From assembly GCA_900318255.1 (NCBI GenBank), contig ONJX01000012.1, positions 37,172 to 101,171 of the forward strand: a stretch of 64,000 nucleotides of DNA, in the 5' to 3' direction. The DNA comes from an uncultured Prevotellaceae bacterium (lineage in GTDB: Bacteria; Bacteroidota; Bacteroidia; Bacteroidales; Muribaculaceae). The notes under the pieces were generated by a model. It saw only the letters and a program-made list of their open reading frames with translations, was not told the DNA's origin and did not search any database. A program made the position numbers and the translations under genes. Below are positions 58,380 through 64,000 of the stretch, one piece after another. Each line of letters starts with the position of its first letter. Within the stretch, counting starts at the first letter, position 1.

Positions 58380-58625
58380 GCACACACAGGTTGCCAGTGT
58401 ATTATTTTTAGGGATGCTCCATAAATTCCAGATATGTTTTTCTTTTGTTTTGGTCATCTTTGATTGCTTGTTGGCATCTTTCACCTCAACTCTTTAACCT
58501 GTAGCCCGCTACTATGTTTATCTACTCAACAATCAAAACAAATATGACTCAAGCAATTTATAGAGCATCCCTTTAGATAGAACTAGATGCTACTTAACAC
58601 TTAACACTTAAAACTTAACACTTAA
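58380..58625. other. Intergenic space with ACTTAACACTTAA tract
   Basis: No gene seen. At 58594-58625 it carries tandem ACTTAACACTTAA(A) units right up to the DUF4954 stop, the same word as at 47.1 and 49.6 kb. Confidence 0.6.
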
Positions 58626-60494
58626 TTACATATACAACTTTTGGTTCTCAAAATCCACCTCGCTCTCGAGCTGTGTAACGAAGTCGTTGAGCACGTCGCG
58701 CTCCACGTCGCCCAGGCTGAACTCTTTCTCGGCATCTTTGCGTATGAGCGATATCCACTCGCGGCGGGCGCTCACATAGTCGGCATGGATATGCTCCACA
58801 GTCTCGGCATCGAGATTATTGATGTGGTAGTAGTCGAGAATCATGCGGTAGGTCCAAGCCCAGCGATACTCGTTGTAGTTCTTGTGGATGGCGATAAAGC
58901 GTGCCAGCACGTCTTCTATCGACTCGAGCTTGCCGTTGATGACGTCGTCCACAAGTCGCTGCTCCTCGCTCACGGGTAGCAACATCCCTGAGAGGTCGCT
59001 CCAGTCGCCCTCGCCAGTGGTTGACGCTGGCACCACAGGCAGGTGACGCTTGAGCACGGCCCCCATGTAGATGCGCAGTGCCAGGTCGTAGTAGCGTATG
59101 CCCTTGCGCAGCAATGGTGCCTTGATGACGTACTCATGATAGTTATAGGTGCTCACGTTGTCTCCACTGGCGGCCCGCAGGTTCTCAAGGATTTTCTTGC
59201 CGCGCAGCACCTCGCTGATGGAGAAGGGGCTGAGCCAGTCGAAGTTGACGATGCTCTTGCGGTCGGCAAGGCGGCGCTTGTCGCGCTTGGGCCACTTGCG
59301 AATGTCGCGGTAGAGGCCCACAGTGGCGAAGTTGCGACCTGGCACCAGATACATGGTGTCGCTATAGGCAATAAGGTAAGAGAATGGCAAGTCGCGAGTG
59401 TCGGGGTGATACATCAGTTTGCCAAAGAGCACGCTGAAGGTGCCTATGTTGGCTGGCATGAGCAGGTAAGCACCGCTGGCGGTCTTGCTGCCGCGCTCCA
59501 GGATGCCGTAGTGCATGGGGCCCATCTTGTAGGCATGGTTGCTGAAGTTGGTTGCCGAGCCGGCATTGTAGAACGAGAACTGGCCACCAATGAGCAGCGA
59601 GCTCTTGTGATGGCTCACGGTGAATGGCCCGCAAAAGGCGGCACACGCCTCGCCGTTAGACATGTAGCTGTTAGCAAAGAACACACTAGAGGCAGCGGTG
59701 AAGCCGTTGCTCAGCTCGCAGGCCTCGCCCACCATGCAGTCAACAATCTTCACGCTGTTGATAATCGTTGAGCCACCGCTGATGATAGAGTTCTCACATA
59801 TCACACCGGTGCCAATGGTGATGGGGTTGTTGATAGCACTGCTGATGGTGCAGTTGCTGATGCGTGAGGCACCCTTGATGTGGCTGCCGTCGCCTATCGT
59901 GGCGTCGGTAATCTCGTTGGTGTTGATGATGGTCACATTGTTGCCTATAGTGCAGCAATCCACTTTTTTTGACTCTATGAACTTCTCCACAAGGCGGGTT
60001 ATCGCCTTCTGGAAGGCAGTGTTGGCCTGCTGCTTGACCATTAGTGCTGCCAGCTGGCTGTTGAGGCCGTCGAAGAGCACCAAGTTGCCTTTTCCCACCT
60101 CATTGAGCACCGAGATCACGTTGCCTTGCCCGTAGGTGGCATCGGGGCCAGTGCTCTCAATGGTACACACATTAGAGATGTGGCAGTTGTCGCCTATCTC
60201 CACGTTATTCATATAGTTGCCTATGTTCTCAATGAGGCAGTTGTCGCCAATGGTAACGTTGCGTAGCGTGGCGTTGTTGATGCCACAGCGTTTCACAAAG
60301 CCCTTGCTCACCTCGATGCTGCCGCTACAGTCGCCAATGGCGACGTGACCGTAGAAGGTGACGCGGTGCACACAGTTTGGGTCGAAGCGATCGCTCACAT
60401 TCACCATTTTCCAATCCTCGGCTTGACAGCCGTTGGCCTTCAGGCACTCAATTTCTTCTTCACGAAGAAATCGCAGGGTTGTTTTTTCTTTCAT
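58626..60494 (-). CDS. DUF4954 left-handed beta-helix protein (622 aa)
   Basis: A large cytoplasmic-looking protein (no signal). Residues about 60-330 contain hexapeptide-type repeats of a left-handed beta-helix (VTIGDNCLIENIGNYMNNVE, IGDNCHISNVCTIEST, IGNNVTIINTNEITDATIGD, GSHIKGASRISNCTI), as in acyltransferases and nucleotidylyltransferases. The rest (PFTVSHHKSSLLIGGQFSFY, GPMHYGILERGSKTASGAYL, and a helical C-terminus) is specific to DUF4954, a family confined mainly to Bacteroidota. No enzyme activity is known. A TAATTTTG box lies upstream on the minus strand at 60538-60531. Confidence 0.93.
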   Translation of the reverse strand: MKEKTTLRFLREEEIECLKANGCQAEDWKMVNVSDRFDPNCVHRVTFYGHVAIGDCSGSIEVSKGFVKRCGINNATLRNVTIGDNCLIENIGNYMNNVEIGDNCHISNVCTIESTGPDATYGQGNVISVLNEVGKGNLVLFDGLNSQLAALMVKQQANTAFQKAITRLVEKFIESKKVDCCTIGNNVTIINTNEITDATIGDGSHIKGASRISNCTISSAINNPITIGTGVICENSIISGGSTIINSVKIVDCMVGEACELSNGFTAASSVFFANSYMSNGEACAAFCGPFTVSHHKSSLLIGGQFSFYNAGSATNFSNHAYKMGPMHYGILERGSKTASGAYLLMPANIGTFSVLFGKLMYHPDTRDLPFSYLIAYSDTMYLVPGRNFATVGLYRDIRKWPKRDKRRLADRKSIVNFDWLSPFSISEVLRGKKILENLRAASGDNVSTYNYHEYVIKAPLLRKGIRYYDLALRIYMGAVLKRHLPVVPASTTGEGDWSDLSGMLLPVSEEQRLVDDVINGKLESIEDVLARFIAIHKNYNEYRWAWTYRMILDYYHINNLDAETVEHIHADYVSARREWISLIRKDAEKEFSLGDVERDVLNDFVTQLESEVDFENQKLYM

Positions 60495-60609
60495 TTTTAT
60501 TCAGTTATTGTTAGTCCTTTTTTCAGGTTACAAAATTAGTCAATAAAAACAACATGGCAGTAATGCGTGAGCACCTTTAACCTATATTGCGAATCATAAC
60601 CATTTTTTC

Positions 60610-60860
60610 AAGAAAACAAGAGGACGAGAAAACGAGAGGACAAGAGGACGAGAGGACAAGAGAACGAGAGGACAAGAGAACAAGAGGACAAGAGAACGAG
60701 AGAACGAGAAAACAAGAGGATAAGAGAACAAGAGAACAAGAAAACAAGAAAACGAGAGAGCAAGAGAACAAGAGAACAAGAGAACGAGAGGACAAGAGAA
60801 CAAGAGAACGAGAGGACAAGAAGACGAGAAGACGAGAGAACGAGAGGACTAGAGGACAAG
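60610..60860. repeat. Purine array GAGAACAAGAGGACAA
   Basis: About 250 bp of 8-bp units AAGAGAAC, AAGAGGAC, GAGAGGAC and GAGAAAAC, shuffled in no fixed order; only A, G and C on the plus strand apart from a few T. Similar in style to the 55.5-kb array but with a different unit. Confidence 0.9.
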
Positions 60861-61027
60861 CCCCCCTCTGCTGCGCACATGCCATTTATAGCACAACAGT
60901 AAAAATCAATGGCGGGGTCGTGAGAGTGACCTCGCCATTGTGTTGTGCGACTAATAAATAGATAATTAATACTTCAACAGTGATTAATAAATTAAGTTAT
61001 TTGTTAAAAGCATCAATTTCTTTTAAA

Positions 61028-61072
61028 GGTGGGGCCTATAAATAATGCACTTTGCTATAAATAGCCCCCACC
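61028..61072 (-). terminator. Terminator of the dockerin-protein gene
   Basis: Minus strand GGTGGGG (61072-61066) pairs with CCCCACC (61034-61028), with CTAT/ATAG continuing the stem after one mismatch; then TTTAAAAG. T-tract short. Confidence 0.6.
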
Positions 61073-61084
61073 ATGAAATGTTTT

Positions 61085-63037
61085 TTAGTTGGCAGGAGTG
61101 AGAGTAGCGGTATATTCACCTGGGCACACGAGCTTGAGTGACACATTGTAGGTGCCAGCCTCTACAGTGATGTTTTCGCCGTTGATGGTGAGGTTGTCGA
61201 GAGCACCACCAAAGTTGATGTCCCAGTTACCGTTGGCGCGGAACTTGATAGTTCCGGCAGTGAGAACTACGCCAGTAGCTTCCCAAGCACCAGTCTCAGC
61301 ATTGTAGGTGAGTGGAGCCTCGGTTGCCCAGTCGGCATTGAAGGCATCGCCAATGATGCCCATGCTGGTGATGTTGGTAATACTATAGGTCATTGAGTTC
61401 AAGTTGGCATTAACGTACACAAGGCCACTTGCTTCAATGTCAGCACCGCCAGCTACGAGAGTGCCGTTAGAGCCACCCCAATTAGTTCCCCAATCACCTT
61501 GGAATTTCTGGAACTTAAATTTAGTGCCAGCCGTAAAGAATCCGTAATAGTCATTTGCATCTTTAACCGATGCTACTTTGCCGCCATTGCCGGCCCAATT
61601 ATCAGCATCGCCAGCGATATACAAGTAGTCATATTCAGCGGTAGGATCAACCTGTGGTTCTTGACCATCTGTAGTGATGCTGTAAGTAAAGTTCTCAACA
61701 TCGATGGTAATGTCTAGGTAGGTAGCATTGTAGTTTGCAGGGAGACAGAAAGCACCACCCTGATTGCCTTGAACAAGATTTCCACTTAGTGGGTTCACAC
61801 CGTTGTTGGCAAAGCTCAAAATTGTTCCGCTCCAGAAGTCGCCAGCAGTGTAGCAGTCCTCGTTAGCAATCTTGAACCAGAACTCGCCGCTCACGTTGTC
61901 AACGTGGATGCTGTAAACGTTCTCGTTCTCGGTGCTCTGAGTGAACTTGTAGCTCATGTCGCTGGTTGACCAGCCGTTGTTGGTGCCAATGAGGTACCAG
62001 TTGTTCTCGGGCTGTGGTTGAGGTGTGAACTCGCCAGTGATGGTGAGCTTCATGGTCTCGAGGTTGAGGCTCAGGTTGAAGGTGCCAGGAGCCATCTGGT
62101 AGGCCAGGTAACCCACGTCGGTCATGGGCAGCTCGGTGCCCAGCATCTCCTCGGTCACGAGGAAGTTCATTTCCTCGCCCAGAGCACCAAAGCGATAGTC
62201 GGCGATGTCGTCCCAGGGAGTCTCGCTAGTGGCATCGGCCAGCTTCTTGGTGAAGCTGAAGTAGCTGTAGCCGGTCTCCTTAGTGGTGATTTGAGCAGTG
62301 AAGATGTTGCCGTCCTCGGTGGTCATCTCCACGCCAGTGGTGGGATCCCAGCTGTTGCCGTTCACCTCACCAAGGATCCACACCTGAGTCTCGGGCTGTG
62401 GCTCCTCTACCTTGGTGATAACGAGAGTCATCTCGTTCAGGTTGAGGCTGAGCTCATACTTGCCGGCAGCAATCTGAAATGCCTGATAGCCCTCTTTGGT
62501 AAGGGTGATGGCAGTGCCCAGAGTCTCATTGGTAACGAGGAAATCGCCCTCGCTAACGGCACCAAAGCGATAAGCAGCGATGTCGTCCCAGGGGGTCTCG
62601 CTGGTGGCGTCGGCGAGCTTGGTGGTGAAGCCAAACCAGCTATAGCCGTCGCTCACGTTCTGTGCCTCAAGAGTAGCGGTGTAGATTACACCATCCTCAG
62701 TGGTCATCTCTTGGCCTTGAGTTGCGGTCCATTCTGCAGCATTGCCCAGAATATAAACATGCTCATTCTCCTGTGGAGTGTTGCCCAGAAGGATGTCGTA
62801 GATAAAAGTGACATCGGCAGCAGTAACGCTACCATCGCCGTTAACATCGGCAGTAGCCTCATACTCTGTGTTGTTGCCAAGTAAAATGTCATAAACTGCG
62901 GTAACGTCGGCAGCGGTAACAGCGCCGTCGCCAGTCACATCGCCATTCACTGCAGCAGCGCTGTAGTGAGAGATTGCGAAAATCCCTGCAACAGCAAGAA
63001 CTACCGCAAACAACGATTTCTGTAACTTTTTGTTCAT
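61085..63037 (-). CDS. Secreted protein with dockerin pair and SusE/F-like domains (650 aa)
   Basis: Signal peptide of about 28 residues. Two dockerin type I repeats follow at once: DVTGDGAVTAADVTAVYDIL and DVNGDGSVTAADVTFIYDIL (residues about 32-88), each with the calcium-loop D-x-N/T-G-D-G-x-x-x-x-x-D. Then two very similar beta modules of about 110 residues (about 92-205 and 210-330), each with W-I-L-G or YILG openings, EMTTEDG, SETPWDDIA and YRFGA, followed by two further modules with SusE/SusF-type starch-binding look (NNWYLIGTNNGWSTSD, YDYLYIAGDADNWAGNGGK). A polysaccharide-binding extracellular role is likely. Promoter at 63127-63159. Confidence 0.9.
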   Translation of the reverse strand: MNKKLQKSLFAVVLAVAGIFAISHYSAAAVNGDVTGDGAVTAADVTAVYDILLGNNTEYEATADVNGDGSVTAADVTFIYDILLGNTPQENEHVYILGNAAEWTATQGQEMTTEDGVIYTATLEAQNVSDGYSWFGFTTKLADATSETPWDDIAAYRFGAVSEGDFLVTNETLGTAITLTKEGYQAFQIAAGKYELSLNLNEMTLVITKVEEPQPETQVWILGEVNGNSWDPTTGVEMTTEDGNIFTAQITTKETGYSYFSFTKKLADATSETPWDDIADYRFGALGEEMNFLVTEEMLGTELPMTDVGYLAYQMAPGTFNLSLNLETMKLTITGEFTPQPQPENNWYLIGTNNGWSTSDMSYKFTQSTENENVYSIHVDNVSGEFWFKIANEDCYTAGDFWSGTILSFANNGVNPLSGNLVQGNQGGAFCLPANYNATYLDITIDVENFTYSITTDGQEPQVDPTAEYDYLYIAGDADNWAGNGGKVASVKDANDYYGFFTAGTKFKFQKFQGDWGTNWGGSNGTLVAGGADIEASGLVYVNANLNSMTYSITNITSMGIIGDAFNADWATEAPLTYNAETGAWEATGVVLTAGTIKFRANGNWDINFGGALDNLTINGENITVEAGTYNVSLKLVCPGEYTATLTPAN

Positions 63038-63126
63038 AAAAAAGAATGTGAAAGTTTAAGTTAATAAATTAAATGGTTTATATCTCTTGCCCCTATCGCT
63101 ATAGATAAGAGCTTTATTTGCAGCGA

Positions 63127-63159
63127 CAAAAGTATAAAAAAATATCTTTAAATCTGCAA
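63127..63159 (-). promoter_or_regulatory. Promoter of the dockerin-protein gene
   Basis: Minus strand TTG 63159-63157, 22-nt spacer, TACTTTTG 63134-63127. Leader about 85 nt. Confidence 0.6.
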
Positions 63160-63230
63160 CTTGACAACACATTTATTATTTAAAAAAATGCAAACCTTTG
63201 CATTTCATCAACAACACACACATCTGCCAC

Positions 63231-63279
63231 AAAAAAAACTCCCACGCGCCGCAGATGGCTCATCGGAGTTTTTTTTTAC
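63231..63279. terminator. Possible bidirectional terminator
   Basis: AAAAAAAACTCC (63231-63242) and GGAGTTTTTTTTT (63265 on) pair around a G+C-rich 22-nt loop, giving a T-tract on both strands after a CTCC/GGAG stem. Confidence 0.5.
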
Positions 63280-63556
63280 CGTCCTGGGGTGCAATCACTG
63301 CAACAGAACTTATATTGTTTTATTACGAAAAAGTTAATTACAAACTAAAAAAGTTTGAAGCTAGATTTATTATTCACTTCTATGACTAAAATTCATGCAA
63401 TCGGTTTAATTAAAATCCCAACTTTAACTGTCGTTAACTATGTGGACTCGACATTGTTAGCAAACCTTAAAACAAGAGGACTGTTTTAAGACAAAATGCC
63501 GCAATTTCACAAAAAAGCAGCAAGGACACTTACAAATGACTGTGAGGCGAGTTTTT

Positions 63557-64000
63557 GACATAAGAACATAAGTTTTCAGAAGAACAGAAGATCTTTTCGT
63601 TGCAATAGACGCCGTTTTTTTCATCCAAAATGAAACATCGGGGTCTGACCCCATTGTTTCACTTTACACCTACAACCATAACAAAGGCACACTAATTAAA
63701 CGAATTAAAACTAATTTTTGTCCTATAAATCAAAGGGGGAGACGCAGGCGACAGTGCCGGTTTTCAGCCGGAGGCTGACCTCTGAGTAACCGTGGGTACC
63801 GAGTGCTGGAGGAGCCGCAGGCGGCTGGAGCACTCGGCACCCACGGAAAGCAACCACCCCACTACTCGTCGCCGGAGGCGACCCCCACCAATCACCAAAA
63901 TATCGCATAATAGTCACAATTTTTTCATTCAAAAAGCTGCCACTTCGTGGTCAAAAAGCCTGCTCACGCAGGAATGATTAACCATGAGGCAACAATTGTG
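63557..64000 (+). repeat. 480-bp palindrome-rich repeat, copy 3 (cut by window edge)
   Basis: GACATAAGAACATAAG start, REP-like palindrome and the same hairpin series as the copies at 50849 and 51382; runs to the window end at CAACAATTGTG. The preceding GTGAGGCGAGTTTTT is the end of the 57-bp spacer. It differs in the long hairpin loop (GGAGCCGCAGGCGGCTGG, here a perfect inner stem). Confidence 0.9.

Larger units (their letters stand above)
60495..61084. other. Gene-free stretch holding a purine array and a terminator
   Basis: 590 bp. Contents: the DUF4954 promoter box (60531-60538), a 250-bp GAGAACAAGAG array (60610-60860), a short hairpin-prone part, and the terminator for the dockerin-protein gene (61028-61072). 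Open frames on the array code only Arg/Glu/Lys or Leu/Ser repeats and are not kept. Confidence 0.7.
63038..63556. other. Upstream region of the dockerin gene with a bidirectional hairpin
   Basis: About 520 bp without a gene. It has the dockerin-gene promoter, a poly-A/poly-T flanked inverted repeat (63231-63279) and AT-rich filler up to the repeat copy at 63557. Confidence 0.6.

Noticed and set aside
60587..60961. 124-codon Arg/Glu/Lys repeat frame on the purine array
   Set aside because: Pure translation of an 8-bp simple-sequence array with no gene signals; equally open in other frames.

Overview
The window comes from a Bacteroidota chromosome, most likely order Bacteroidales (a gut lineage near Muribaculaceae or Prevotellaceae; this placement is inferred). 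Signs of this are many promoters of the Bacteroidota type (TTTG, 19-21 nt, TAnnTTTG), few Shine-Dalgarno sequences, many short SPII lipoproteins, a SusE/F-like secreted protein, a phosphate-selective porin and families typical of the order (DUF4954, DUF4956, DUF2490, DUF4286). No tRNA, rRNA or CRISPR array was seen.

Layout. 1-4.6 kb: a minus-strand set of envelope proteins (secreted protein cut by the left edge, two lipoproteins, a small beta-barrel), a compact structured ncRNA with its own promoter and terminator (6S-like), a long gene-free stretch, then an FKBP lipoprotein and glycyl-tRNA synthetase. 6.7-16.6 kb: a plus-strand phosphate-themed region: DUF47 (PhoU-like), a PiT-like membrane protein ending in a LuxR-type HTH, a phosphate-selective porin, a lamin-tail lipoprotein, a divergent CYTH-like protein, a true CYTH phosphatase-type protein, an SLC13/DASS anion transporter and two unknowns. 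16.8-20 kb: engB, a BNR/sialidase-fold protein, a nitroreductase and a DUF2520 dehydrogenase. 20-22.2 kb (minus): DUF2490, DUF4956 and a VTC polyphosphate-polymerase domain protein, which continues the phosphate theme. 22.4-31.9 kb: a glycosyltransferase, a GYF_2/CD225 plus DUF2752 pair, speA, mtgA, an aspartate-type aminotransferase, a PIN toxin-antitoxin pair, and an ECF sigma factor with its membrane/beta-barrel partner. 33-35 kb is an AT-richer island with a YhcG/DUF1016 nuclease and a RhuM-like membrane protein. 35-50.8 kb: tannase-like esterase, two overlapping secreted proteins, metallophosphoesterase, the SRP RNA (ffs), a SpoU methyltransferase, a PP2C phosphatase, fructose-bisphosphate aldolase, a WG-repeat lipoprotein, two Pmp3/YqaE miniproteins (one missed by length, one with a TTG start), a Fur-type regulator, a Gly/Asn/His/Pro-repeat secreted protein, DUF4286 and ruvC. 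50.8-54 kb: tandem 480-bp structured repeats, an NDT-like protein and an IS30 element. 54-63 kb: rplY, pth, an S4-domain protein, a secreted beta-propeller, DUF4954 and a dockerin plus SusE/F-like protein. The window ends in another copy of the 480-bp repeat.

The most interesting items are the PiT-like/HTH fusion in a phosphate and polyphosphate neighbourhood, the 480-bp palindrome-rich repeat family with an internally deleted 51-bp version, the 6S-like RNA with competing pairings, two apparently leaderless genes, and an unusual set of simple-sequence arrays confined to intergenic spaces.
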